Origin: CAVQCJ01 sp963849365
GTDB taxonomy: Bacteria; Actinomycetota; Actinomycetes; Prado026
Length of the DNA: 64,000 nt
NCBI GenBank assembly: GCA_963849365.1
Contig: CAWKHA010000004.1
Span: forward strand, 1,302,001-1,366,000
Direction of reading: 5' to 3'
Every line of letters starts with the position of its first letter. Position 1 is the first letter of the stretch. Below the pieces are notes generated by a model. The model had not been told where the DNA came from. It was given only the letters and a program-made list of their open reading frames with translations, and did not search any database. Position numbers and translations under genes: made by a program. Below are positions 41,408 through 50,013 of the stretch, piece after piece.

Positions 41408-43924
41408 ATGTTCGAGAGATTCACCGACCGCGCGCGGCGGGTTGTCGTCCTGGCCCAGGAAGAGGCCCGGATGCTCAACCACAACTACATCGGCACCGAG
41501 CACATCCTGCTCGGGCTGATCCACGAGGGCGAGGGCGTCGCAGCGAAGGCGCTGGAGTCCCTCGGGATCTCGCTGGAGGCTGTCCGGCAGCAGGTCGAGG
41601 AGATCATCGGGCACGGCCAGCAGGCGCCGAGCGGGCACATCCCGTTCACGCCGCGCGCCAAGAAGGTGCTCGAGCTCAGCCTGCGCGAGGCGCTCCAGCT
41701 CGGCCACAACTACATCGGCACCGAGCACATCCTGCTGGGCCTGATCCGCGAGGGCGAGGGTGTCGCCGCCCAGGTCCTGGTCAAGCTGGGCGCCGACCTG
41801 AACCGAGTCCGCCAGCAGGTGATCCAGCTGCTCTCCGGCTACCAGGGCAAGGAGCCGGCTTCGGCCGGCGGCCCGGCGGCCGAGGCGCCGTCGACATCGC
41901 TGGTGCTGGACCAGTTCGGCCGCAACCTCACGCAGGCTGCCCGCGAGGGCAAGCTCGACCCGGTCATCGGGCGTGAGAAGGAGATCGAGCGGGTCATGCA
42001 GGTGCTGTCCCGGCGTACCAAGAACAACCCGGTGCTGATCGGCGAGCCCGGGGTCGGCAAGACAGCGGTCGTCGAGGGGCTGGCCCAGGCGATCGTCAAG
42101 GGCGACGTGCCAGAGACGCTCAAGGACAAGCAGCTGTACACCCTCGACCTCGGCGCGCTGGTCGCCGGCAGCCGCTACCGCGGCGACTTCGAGGAGCGCT
42201 TGAAGAAGGTGCTGAAGGAGATCCGCACCCGCGGCGACATCATCCTGTTCATCGACGAGCTGCACACGCTGGTCGGGGCGGGCGCCGCGGAGGGCGCCAT
42301 CGACGCCGCCAGCATCCTCAAGCCCATGCTGGCCCGCGGCGAGCTGCAGACGATCGGCGCGACCACCCTCGACGAGTACCGCAAGCACCTGGAGAAGGAC
42401 GCCGCGCTCGAACGGCGCTTCCAGCCGATCCAGGTGGCCGAGCCGACCATCGCGCACACGATCGAGATCCTCAAGGGCCTGCGCGACCGCTACGAGGCGC
42501 ACCACCGCGTCTCGATCACGGACGCGGCGCTGGTCGGAGCCGCCACGATGGCGGACCGGTACATCAGCGACCGGTTCCTGCCGGACAAGGCGATCGACCT
42601 GATCGACGAGGCCGGATCGCGGCTGCGCATCCGCCGCATGACCGCGCCGCCGGACCTGCGCGAGTTCGACGAGCGCATCGCCACCGTCCGCCGCGAGAAG
42701 GAGAGCGCGATCGACGCGCAGGACTTCGAGAAGGCGGCATCGCTGCGCGACTCGGAGAAGACCCTGCTCGCCGAGAAGGCACAGCGGGAGCGGGAGTGGA
42801 AGGCCGGCGACATGGACGTCGTCGCCGAGGTCGACGAGGAGCTGATCGCCGAGGTCCTCGCCGCCCAGACCGGCATCCCGGTCTTCAAGCTCACCGAGGA
42901 GGAGAGCCAGCGGCTGCTGCGCATGGAGGACGAGCTGCACAAGCGCGTCATCGGCCAGGAGCAGGCGATCAGGGCGCTCTCGCAGGCGATCCGCCGGACC
43001 CGCGCCGGGCTCAAGGACCCCAAGCGTCCCGGTGGCTCGTTCATCTTCGCCGGCCCGTCCGGCGTCGGTAAGACCGAGCTCTCCAAGACGCTGGCCGAGT
43101 TCCTGTTCGGCGACGAGGACTCGCTCATCCAGCTCGACATGAGCGAGTTCTCCGAGAAGCACACGGTCTCGCGGCTGTTCGGCTCCCCGCCCGGCTACGT
43201 CGGGTACGAGGAGGGCGGCCAGCTGACCGAGAAGGTGCGGCGCAAGCCGTTCTCTGTCGTCCTCTTCGACGAGATCGAGAAGGCGCACCCGGACATCTTC
43301 AACTCGCTGCTGCAGGTGCTCGAGGACGGCCGGCTCACCGACGCCCAGGGTCGCGTGGTCGACTTCAAGAACACCGTGATCATCATGACCACGAACCTCG
43401 GCACCCGGGACATCTCCAAGGGCCAGAACCTCGGCTTCGCCGGCGCCGGCGACGCCGTCACCGGGTACGACCGGATGAAGGCCAAGGTCCAGGACGAGCT
43501 GAAGCAGCACTTCCGGCCCGAGTTCCTCAACCGCATCGACGACATCGTCGTGTTCCACCAGCTCACCGAGGACGAGATCGTCACGATCGTCGACCTGATG
43601 ATGGAGAAGCTGGACGAGCGGCTCCGGGACAAGGACATGGGCGTGGAGCTGACCGTCGCGGGCAAGGCGCTGCTGGCCAAGAAGGGGTACGACCCCGTGC
43701 TGGGGGCCCGGCCGCTGCGCCGGACGATCCAGCGCGAGATCGAGGACCCGGTCTCGGAGAAGATCCTGTTCGGCGAGCTGCGGCCCGGCCAGCTGGTGGT
43801 GGTCGACGCCACCGGCACCGGACCGGACGACCCGGCGGCCGAGTTCACCTTCACCGGCTCGGACAAGGCTGCACTGCCGGACGCGCCGCCGGTGGAGACC
43901 GCCGGGACCGGCACCGCCGAGTAG
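41408..43924 (+). CDS. clpC: ATP-dependent Clp protease ATPase subunit ClpC
   Basis: Hexameric AAA+ unfoldase that feeds proteins to ClpP. The 838-residue product has two N-terminal Clp repeats (LNHNYIGTEHILLGLI twice), Walker A of D1 GEPGVGKT near residue 213, a UVR/M-domain coiled coil (DERIATVRREKESAIDAQDFEKA), Walker A of D2 GPSGVGKT near 549, and the P-loop (ClpP-binding) end with a polar C-terminus. The ATG is chosen over an upstream in-frame GTG region by family N-terminus MFERFTDRARRVV and the SD AGAGGG. Confidence 0.97.
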   Translation: MFERFTDRARRVVVLAQEEARMLNHNYIGTEHILLGLIHEGEGVAAKALESLGISLEAVRQQVEEIIGHGQQAPSGHIPFTPRAKKVLELSLREALQLGHNYIGTEHILLGLIREGEGVAAQVLVKLGADLNRVRQQVIQLLSGYQGKEPASAGGPAAEAPSTSLVLDQFGRNLTQAAREGKLDPVIGREKEIERVMQVLSRRTKNNPVLIGEPGVGKTAVVEGLAQAIVKGDVPETLKDKQLYTLDLGALVAGSRYRGDFEERLKKVLKEIRTRGDIILFIDELHTLVGAGAAEGAIDAASILKPMLARGELQTIGATTLDEYRKHLEKDAALERRFQPIQVAEPTIAHTIEILKGLRDRYEAHHRVSITDAALVGAATMADRYISDRFLPDKAIDLIDEAGSRLRIRRMTAPPDLREFDERIATVRREKESAIDAQDFEKAASLRDSEKTLLAEKAQREREWKAGDMDVVAEVDEELIAEVLAAQTGIPVFKLTEEESQRLLRMEDELHKRVIGQEQAIRALSQAIRRTRAGLKDPKRPGGSFIFAGPSGVGKTELSKTLAEFLFGDEDSLIQLDMSEFSEKHTVSRLFGSPPGYVGYEEGGQLTEKVRRKPFSVVLFDEIEKAHPDIFNSLLQVLEDGRLTDAQGRVVDFKNTVIIMTTNLGTRDISKGQNLGFAGAGDAVTGYDRMKAKVQDELKQHFRPEFLNRIDDIVVFHQLTEDEIVTIVDLMMEKLDERLRDKDMGVELTVAGKALLAKKGYDPVLGARPLRRTIQREIEDPVSEKILFGELRPGQLVVVDATGTGPDDPAAEFTFTGSDKAALPDAPPVETAGTGTAE

Positions 43925-43958
43925 CCGTCGGCGGGCCCGGTCGGCCCGAGCGGAGCGG

Positions 43959-44864
43959 TCAGCCCGGGAGCCGGTAGCGCGCGCCGTCCAGCGGTTCGAC
44001 CAGGCCGTCGGCGACGAGGGAGTCCAGCGCGCGGGCGCGCTGGGTGCCGTCCGCCCACGTCCGCTCCAGGACCGAGGCAGGCACGGGGGTGTCGGCTGCT
44101 CGCAACGCAGCGAGCAGCCGGCCCCGGGCCTGCCGGTCGGTGCCCTCGTACGTCTGGCCGCGCCGGGGCGGTCCCGGCCACGGGGGAGAGCCCGCGAGCC
44201 GCCACCGGCAGGCGGCCGCGACCGGGCAGCGCGCGCAGCCGGGTCCGCGCGCCGTGCACACCAGCGCGCCCAGCTCCATCAGGGCTGCGTTCCAGGCGGC
44301 GGCGGTCGGGCCGTCCGGCGGCAGCAGCTCCTCGGCCCGCGACCGCTCGGCCACGGTCGTCGACCCGGCCGGTTCGTACTGCACCCCGCCCACCGTGCGG
44401 GCCAGCACGCGACGCACGTTCGTGTCGAGGACGGCGTGCCGCCCGCCGTACGCGAAGGACGCGACCGCCGCCGCGGTGTACTCACCGACCCCGGGCAGCG
44501 TGCGCAGGTCGGCGACGGCCACGGGGACGCACCCGCCGAACCGCTGCACGCACACGGTCGCGGCCGCGTGCAGCCGCAGCGCGCGGCGCGGGTAGCCTAG
44601 CCGCCCCCACATCCGTACCGCCTCGCCCACGCTGTCGGAGGCCAGCGCGGCCGGCTCCGGCCAGCGCACCATCCATGCGTCGAAGACCGGCAGCACCCGG
44701 ACGACCGGGGTCTGCTGCAGCATGACCTCGCTGACGAGGACCGGCCATCCCTGCCGCCAGCCACGCCACGGCAGCTCGCGGGCGGACCGCTCGAACCAGG
44801 CCAGCAGCGGTCCCAGCAGCGGCGACGGGTCGGCCGGGCGGGCCGGCGCGGAGCGGGCAGGCAT
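43959..44864 (-). CDS. mutY: A/G-specific adenine glycosylase
   Basis: Removes adenine mispaired with 8-oxoguanine. The 301-residue product has the helix-hairpin-helix LPGVGEYTAAAVASFA followed by the catalytic-Asp block VLDTNVRRVLAR, EVMLQQTPV, and the iron-sulfur motif C-x6-C-x2-C-x5-C (CTARGPGCARCPVAAAC). The C-terminal 8-oxoG-recognition domain is reduced to a short segment, giving a shorter protein than E. coli MutY, usual for actinobacteria. Start ATG at 44864; GTG at 44882 is an alternative. Convergent with clpC. Confidence 0.94.
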   Translation of the reverse strand: MPARSAPARPADPSPLLGPLLAWFERSARELPWRGWRQGWPVLVSEVMLQQTPVVRVLPVFDAWMVRWPEPAALASDSVGEAVRMWGRLGYPRRALRLHAAATVCVQRFGGCVPVAVADLRTLPGVGEYTAAAVASFAYGGRHAVLDTNVRRVLARTVGGVQYEPAGSTTVAERSRAEELLPPDGPTAAAWNAALMELGALVCTARGPGCARCPVAAACRWRLAGSPPWPGPPRRGQTYEGTDRQARGRLLAALRAADTPVPASVLERTWADGTQRARALDSLVADGLVEPLDGARYRLPG

Positions 44865-44952
44865 CGCGCCGCATCGTCGCACGCCGACCCCACCGGGGAT
44901 GGGGTCGGCCGGCGGAGTCGCGCGTCGGCGCCCGGCCGGGCACGCGCCCCCC

Positions 44953-44958
44953 TAGGCT
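44953..44958 (+). promoter_or_regulatory. -10 box of a leaderless promoter for the 44966 gene
   Basis: TAGGCT ends 7 nt before the GTG at 44966. Confidence 0.45.
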
Positions 44959-44965
44959 GCGGGCC

Positions 44966-45640
44966 GTGGGGTCCTTCCTGCACCCCGTCGGGTCGCTCCC
45001 GCCGAGCGCCTACTGGCTCCGGCGTCTCCTCGTGCTGCTCGTCGCCGTCCTGCTGCTGGTGGGCCTGTGGTGGCTGTACGGCGGGGTGGGCGGCAACAGC
45101 GGGTCCGCCTCCCCGGGTCCGACCTCGTCCGGAAGCTCCACCCCCTCGCCGACCGGCTCGAGTCCCACGCCCACCGCCTCGGTCACGCAGTCCCCCACCA
45201 CGACGCCCTCGGCGACCACCTCGAAGCCGTCCGCGACCGGCTCGGCGACGCCGGTCGCGTGCCCGGACTCGGTGATCAAGGTGCTGGCGGTCACCGGTGA
45301 GGCGACCTACCCGGCCGGCGCCCCCGCCAAGCTCAGCGTCCAGGTCACGAACACCGGGCCGGTGGCGTGCAAGCGGGATGTCGGCCAGGCCGCGCTGGAG
45401 CTGATCGTCAGCTCGGGGAGCGCCCGGGTCTGGTCCTCCGACGACTGCAACCCCGGCGGCGGGCATGCCGTCGTCACGCTGCGTAGCGGCCAGACGTTCG
45501 CGACCACCGTTTCCTGGGACCGGCAGACCTCCGCCCCGGGCTGCCCGAGCGGCAAGCCGAAGGCCGCGCCAGGCCACTACACGCTCGTGGCGCGCAACCT
45601 GACGCTGAAGAGTGCCGCGACCCCCTTCGCGCTGCAGTGA
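44966..45640 (+). CDS. Membrane-anchored protein with an Ig-like C-terminal domain, unknown
   Basis: The 224-residue product has an N-terminal membrane anchor (about 20-38), a long Ser/Thr/Pro-rich extracytoplasmic linker (about 43-95), and a beta-rich domain (about 98-224) with four Cys residues, beginning VACPDSVIKVLAVTGEATYPAGAPAKLSVQVTNTG. It resembles intracellular-proteinase-inhibitor/DUF4232-like Ig folds; I cannot name a function. The linker looks like a cell-wall spacer. Leaderless GTG start. Confidence 0.72.
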   Translation: MGSFLHPVGSLPPSAYWLRRLLVLLVAVLLLVGLWWLYGGVGGNSGSASPGPTSSGSSTPSPTGSSPTPTASVTQSPTTTPSATTSKPSATGSATPVACPDSVIKVLAVTGEATYPAGAPAKLSVQVTNTGPVACKRDVGQAALELIVSSGSARVWSSDDCNPGGGHAVVTLRSGQTFATTVSWDRQTSAPGCPSGKPKAAPGHYTLVARNLTLKSAATPFALQ

Positions 45641-45731
45641 CGAGCGGCCTGTCGGCCGTCGCATCCACCTCAAGCCGGTAGCCCGTTCGGACGACATTCC
45701 AGGCGTCGAGTCGGGCAGCGGGGAGGGCTTA

Positions 45732-46976
45732 GTGGCGACGGTGCACGTCGCGGGCGCGGTCCCCACGCCGCCCGTACGGGTGGTGGTGGTGGCTGCCACG
45801 CTCGCACGCGCCCGCCAGCTCGAACGGCTCCTCGCGGCACCGGGTTTCGCGGTGGTGGGGGTGGCCCGCGAAGCCGAGGAGTCCGAGCGGCTCGTGGCGC
45901 AGTCGGCACCTGCGGCGGTGCTCATCGACCTGGACCTCCCGGCCGGCGGCCTGGACGCCATCGAGCGCATCATGGCCACCCGGGCGACCCCGATCGTCGT
46001 GGTCGGCGACGCGGCCGGCCAACCCGAGGCGGCGCTCGCGGCGGGCGCGGTCGACGTCGTCGGTCCCCTCGACGTGCCTCCGGGAACCCCGGAGTTCGCC
46101 GAGGCCCTGCGGCGGCACCTGACGATGGCCAGCCGGGTGCCGGTGATCACGCACCCGCGGGCCCGGCTCCGGGCCCGCTCCGCGGGCCGCGGCGAGCCGC
46201 TCCGGATCGAAGCCGAACGGGTCGCGGACACAACTGCGTCCAACGGTGGTGCGTCCAACGGCGGTGCGTCCAACGGCGGTGCGCCCAACGGTGGCGCGGC
46301 GGCCACGGCCGAGCCGGACCATGGCGGGCACGAGCCGCCGGCGGGTGCGCACGCGCGGCACGGCGTGCGTCGGGCACGTCCGGTGGTGGTCGCGATCGGA
46401 GCCTCGACCGGCGGGCCGCCCGCCCTGGCGACGATCCTGCGCGAGCTCCCCGCGGACCTGGAGGCCACGGTGCTGGTCGTTCAGCACATGGCGGAAGGGT
46501 TCATCGACGGCCTGGCCCGCTGGCTGGACGAGGCCTCGCCGCTGGCGGTCCACGTTGCGGCGGAAGGCGACCGGGTACACCCCGGACACGTCTACCTGGC
46601 CCCCGCTGGCCGGAACATGCTGCTGCGCCCCGGGTTCCGGCTCGAGCTGGCCGACCCGTCCGTCGGGCAGTTCCACGTGCCCGGCGTCGACTCCACGTTC
46701 CACTCGGTGGCGCGGGTGTGCGGGCGCCGCGCCGTGGGCGTCCTGCTGACGGGCATGGGTCGCGACGGCGCTGTCGGGCTGCACGCCATGCGCGAGACCG
46801 GGGCCTGCACGATCGGCCAGGACGAGTCGACGAGCGTCGTGTACGGGATGCCCGCCGCGGCCCGCGCACTGCAGGCGGTCGGCCAGGAGCTGCCGTTGAC
46901 CGACGTCGCGCCGGCGGTGACGGCGGCTGTCCTGGCCCTGCTCGACCCGGCCACGGCCCACGGAGGTCACCGGTGA
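45732..46976 (+). CDS. cheB: CheB-type protein-glutamate methylesterase with a degenerate receiver domain
   Basis: The 414-residue product has an N-terminal receiver-like domain (about 15-130), a linker with a GGASN repeat, and a C-terminal CheB methylesterase domain with catalytic triad Ser225 (GASTGG), His252 (VQHM) and Asp345 (MGRDG). In the receiver domain only the phosphoacceptor-like Asp66 (LIDLDLP) is kept; the acidic pair near the N-terminus is Ala-Ala, the Ser/Thr is Gly, and the conserved Lys is missing (VVGPLDV). Phosphorylation control is therefore doubtful. GTG start has GGGAGG upstream; the stop overlaps cheR. Confidence 0.88.
   Translation: MATVHVAGAVPTPPVRVVVVAATLARARQLERLLAAPGFAVVGVAREAEESERLVAQSAPAAVLIDLDLPAGGLDAIERIMATRATPIVVVGDAAGQPEAALAAGAVDVVGPLDVPPGTPEFAEALRRHLTMASRVPVITHPRARLRARSAGRGEPLRIEAERVADTTASNGGASNGGASNGGAPNGGAAATAEPDHGGHEPPAGAHARHGVRRARPVVVAIGASTGGPPALATILRELPADLEATVLVVQHMAEGFIDGLARWLDEASPLAVHVAAEGDRVHPGHVYLAPAGRNMLLRPGFRLELADPSVGQFHVPGVDSTFHSVARVCGRRAVGVLLTGMGRDGAVGLHAMRETGACTIGQDESTSVVYGMPAAARALQAVGQELPLTDVAPAVTAAVLALLDPATAHGGHR
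46239..46298 (+). repeat. 15-bp in-frame tandem repeat, 4 copies, inside cheB
   Basis: Four copies of a 15-bp unit (consensus TCCAACGGCGGTGCG) encode SNGGA-type pentapeptides in the CheB interdomain linker. Copy-number change would alter linker length without a frameshift. Confidence 0.9.
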
Positions 46977-48424
46977 GCCGGTCCCTCGCGACAGCGGACT
47001 TCGAGCGGCTGCGCGACTACCTGCGGGCAACGGCGGGACTGGAGTTCGACGAGGGCCGGCGGGCCGGGCTGGCCTCGATCCTGCACGACCGCCTGCAGGC
47101 CACCGGGCTGACGTCCGTGCCGGCCTACGTCACGGCGCTCGAGCGCGCCGACTCGGCGTCCGAGCGGCAGCGGCTGCTCGACGCGGTCACGATCCAGGAG
47201 ACGCACTTCCACCGGGCCCGCCCGCAGATCGAGGCGTTGCGGCGGCACATCCTCCCGGACGTCCTGCGCCGGGCCGCCCGGGACGGCCGGGAGGCCGTCG
47301 TCTGGAGCGCCGGCTGCTCGACGGGCGAAGAACCGTTCACGCTCGCCATGCTCATGCTCGAGGTGGCCGAGGCGCAGCCGTCACGCCCGCGGATGCGAGT
47401 CCTGGGCACCGATGTCTCGTCGGCCGCTCTGCAGGTCGCCCGCGCGGCCACGTACTCCGGTCGGACCGTCGACCTGGCCGAGACGACGGCGGTCGAGCGC
47501 TGGCTGCGCCGCGATCCCGACGGCGCGTACGTCGTCCGCGACGAGGTCCGCGAGATCGTCGAGTTCGCCCACCACAACCTGGTCACCGACCCGGCCCCGT
47601 TCCCGCCCGGCGGCGTGGACCTGGTGGTCTGCCGGCACGTCACGATCTACTTCTCGCGGGAGACGACCCGGGGTCTGGTGAACCGTTTCCGCGGCGTCCT
47701 GGGGACGACCGGGTGGCTGCTCATGGGGCCGGCCGAGTCGCTGTGGCAGGTCAGCGACGCATTCGCGCTGCAGCCCGTCGGCGAAGCGTTCGCCTACCGC
47801 GCGCACCGCACCGCCCCGACGGCGCGGCCACCGCGCCCGACGGTGCCCTCCCGGGCTGCCGCCAAGGCGCCGGCCGGGACGGCGGGCCGGCTCCACCAGC
47901 GCGAGCAGCGCCCGGCCGAGGCTGCGCTCCCGGTCCGCGGGCCGGGGACCTCGGAGCGCCCGGGCAACGCCTCGTCCCGTCCGAGGACGCCGCCCCGGCC
48001 CGCGGACCTGGTCAGCGCGGCCCAGGCCGCCTTCGACACGGGCGGGTACGAGGACGCCGCCCGGCTGGCCGGGCAGTCGCTGGCCGCCGATCCGGTGAAC
48101 GCACCCGCCTACCTGCTGCTGGGGCACGCGCGGCTCAACCAGGGCCAGGCCGAGGCCGCGGTGGAGCCGCTGCAGCGTGCGGTCTTCCTCGACCCGATGG
48201 CGGGGCACGCGCACTTCCTGCTCGCCGTGGCGCTGAGCGCCGCCGGCCGGTCGGCGCAGGCGGCGCCCGCCTACCGGGCGGCTGCCAACACCTTGCCCGG
48301 GGTGCCGCAGGAGACCGTGCGCAGGATGCTGGACGGACGGCGTCTGCAGGAGCTGGTGCAGTTGTGCCACCGACTGGCCGATGATGCGGAGACGGGAACG
48401 GATGCGATCCGGAGGGGTGCGTGA
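46973..48424 (+). CDS. cheR: CheR-type protein-glutamate methyltransferase with C-terminal TPR repeats
   Basis: The 483-residue product has the CheR N-terminal helical domain, SAM-binding SAGCSTGEEPFTLAMLM, and VVCRHVTIYFSRE (family CRNVLIYF) typical of CheR. A Pro/Arg-rich linker (about 285-350) leads to a C-terminal tetratricopeptide region (about 345-455: AAFDTGGYEDAARLAGQSL, YLLLGHARLNQGQAEAAVEPLQRAV). TPR-bearing CheR proteins belong mostly to alternative chemosensory pathways rather than flagellar chemotaxis. Overlaps cheB and cheW by 4 bp each. Confidence 0.9.
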   Translation: MSRSLATADFERLRDYLRATAGLEFDEGRRAGLASILHDRLQATGLTSVPAYVTALERADSASERQRLLDAVTIQETHFHRARPQIEALRRHILPDVLRRAARDGREAVVWSAGCSTGEEPFTLAMLMLEVAEAQPSRPRMRVLGTDVSSAALQVARAATYSGRTVDLAETTAVERWLRRDPDGAYVVRDEVREIVEFAHHNLVTDPAPFPPGGVDLVVCRHVTIYFSRETTRGLVNRFRGVLGTTGWLLMGPAESLWQVSDAFALQPVGEAFAYRAHRTAPTARPPRPTVPSRAAAKAPAGTAGRLHQREQRPAEAALPVRGPGTSERPGNASSRPRTPPRPADLVSAAQAAFDTGGYEDAARLAGQSLAADPVNAPAYLLLGHARLNQGQAEAAVEPLQRAVFLDPMAGHAHFLLAVALSAAGRSAQAAPAYRAAANTLPGVPQETVRRMLDGRRLQELVQLCHRLADDAETGTDAIRRGA

Positions 48425-48861
48425 GCGGCTTCCTGACGTTCGTGATGGGTGGGCGTGACCTGGCGGCACCGCTGGACCAGGTTCGCGAGATCATCCGCGC
48501 GGTCGGCGTCGCGCCGCTGCGCGGCGTGCGCGCACCCGTGACCGGCCTGATCGAGCTGCGTGGCGACCCGCTTCCGGTGGTGGACCTGCGCGCCGAGGCG
48601 GACGCGGGCGGCCACGGCGACGTCGTCGTGATGGCGCCGGGCGTCGAGGGCCCGGTCGGCGTGGCGGTGGACCGCGTGCTCGCCGTCGTCGAGCGCGAAG
48701 GCTTCGTCAGCGACACCGCGCCGCGTCCGGTCGGGCTGCCGGCCTACGTGCTCGAGGTGCTGCGCAGCAACGACGACGAGCACCGGCCCGTGCTGCTCGT
48801 GGACCTGCGCGTCCTGGCCGGGCTCGACGCGCCCATGCCGCCCGCCAACGCGCTCAGCTGA
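48421..48861 (+). CDS. cheW: CheW-like scaffold protein
   Basis: The 146-residue product is a single CheW domain (FLTFVMGGRDLAAPLDQVREII, GLIELRGDPLPVVDLR, VGVAVDRVLAVVE, VLLVDLRVLAGL). CheW links chemoreceptors to CheA kinase. No CheA, CheY, receptor or flagellar gene is in the window, so its partners must be encoded elsewhere or the trio works differently. Ends directly against convergent disA. Confidence 0.88.
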   Translation: MSGFLTFVMGGRDLAAPLDQVREIIRAVGVAPLRGVRAPVTGLIELRGDPLPVVDLRAEADAGGHGDVVVMAPGVEGPVGVAVDRVLAVVEREGFVSDTAPRPVGLPAYVLEVLRSNDDEHRPVLLVDLRVLAGLDAPMPPANALS

Positions 48862-49968
48862 CTAGACGTACCGCTCGAGGATCGAGGACTCGGCCAGCCG
48901 GGACAGCCCCTCGCGCACCGTCCGGGCCCGGCTCTCGCCCACGCCCTCGACGGCCTGCAGGTCGTCGATCCCCGCGGCGAGCAGCTTCTGCAGCGTGCCG
49001 AAGTGCTCGACCAGCCGGTCGACCACGGCGGCGGGCAGGCGCGGCACCCGCGCGAGCAGCCGGTAGCCGCGCGGCGTCACCGGGCTGTCGAGCAGGTCGC
49101 CGCTGCTGCTGTGGCCCAGGGCCCGGGCCACGGCGCCGACGTCCAGGAGGTCGGTGCTGCCGAGGGCGTCCAGGTCGGCCAGCACCTGGTGCACGGTGCG
49201 CTGCCGGCGCCCCGGCTGCGCCGGGAGGTAGTCGCGGGCGACCAGCTCGCGGTCGGTCTCCACGCCGGCGATCAGCTCGTCGAGCTGGAGCGAGAGCAGG
49301 CGGCCGTCGGTGCCGAGCTCGACCACGTACCCCTCGATCTCGCCCGCGATCCTGCGCACCATCTCAAGCCGCTGCGCCACGGCGGCGACGTCGCGCACCG
49401 TCACCAGGTCCTCGATCTCGAGGGCGGACAGCGTGCCCGACACCTCGTCGAGGCGCATCTTGTACCGCTCGAGAGTCGCCAGGGCCTGGTTGGCCTTCGA
49501 CAGGATCGTCGCCGAGTCCTCCAGGACGTAGCGGCGGCCGGCGACGTACAGGGCGATGATCCGCATCGACTGGCTGACGGAGATGACCGGGTAGCCGGTC
49601 TGCTTGGCGACGCGCTCGGCGGTGCGGTGCCGGGTGCCGGACTCCTCGGTCGGGATGGACGAGTCGGGGACGAGCTGCACGTTGCAGCGCAGGATGCGGG
49701 TGGCTTCCCGGTCCAGGATCACCGCACCGTCCATCTTGGTGAGCTCGCGCAGGCCGGTGGCGGAGAACGTGACGTCGAGCGCGAAGCCGCCCGTGCAGAG
49801 CTGCTCGACGGCCTTGTCGTAGCCCAGGACGACCAGGGCGCCGGTCCGGCCGCGCAGGATCCGTTCGAGCGCGTCGCGCATGGCCGTGCCGGGGGCGACC
49901 GCGGCGAGCGTGGACCTGAGCAGCGCCTCGGCCTTCTCGCCCGTGCCGGGCCGCTCGCTCGGTGACAC
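48862..49968 (-). CDS. disA: Diadenylate cyclase / DNA integrity scanning protein
   Basis: Makes c-di-AMP from two ATP and stops when it meets branched DNA. The 368-residue product has the DAC domain with DGA (80-82, KMDGAVILD) and RHRT (113-116, GTRHRTAERV), a helical linker, and a C-terminal helix-hairpin-helix domain (LQAVEGVGESRARTVREGL). GTG start with GGGAG eight nt upstream. Transcribed after radA on the minus strand; its -10 box overlaps the radA stop. Confidence 0.97.
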   Translation of the reverse strand: MSPSERPGTGEKAEALLRSTLAAVAPGTAMRDALERILRGRTGALVVLGYDKAVEQLCTGGFALDVTFSATGLRELTKMDGAVILDREATRILRCNVQLVPDSSIPTEESGTRHRTAERVAKQTGYPVISVSQSMRIIALYVAGRRYVLEDSATILSKANQALATLERYKMRLDEVSGTLSALEIEDLVTVRDVAAVAQRLEMVRRIAGEIEGYVVELGTDGRLLSLQLDELIAGVETDRELVARDYLPAQPGRRQRTVHQVLADLDALGSTDLLDVGAVARALGHSSSGDLLDSPVTPRGYRLLARVPRLPAAVVDRLVEHFGTLQKLLAAGIDDLQAVEGVGESRARTVREGLSRLAESSILERYV

Positions 49969-50007
49969 CGTCAGCTCCCGCCGCGCCGATGATCGAAGAT
50001 CAGCCGG

Positions 50008-50013
50008 AGTCTA
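50008..50013 (-). promoter_or_regulatory. -10 box for disA overlapping the radA stop codon
   Basis: On the minus strand TAGACT contains the TAG stop of radA and gives a leader of about 35 nt before the disA GTG. Confidence 0.35.

Noticed and set aside
46239..46298. CRISPR-like array
   Set aside because: Units are 15 bp without spacers and lie in frame within cheB; no cas genes in the window.
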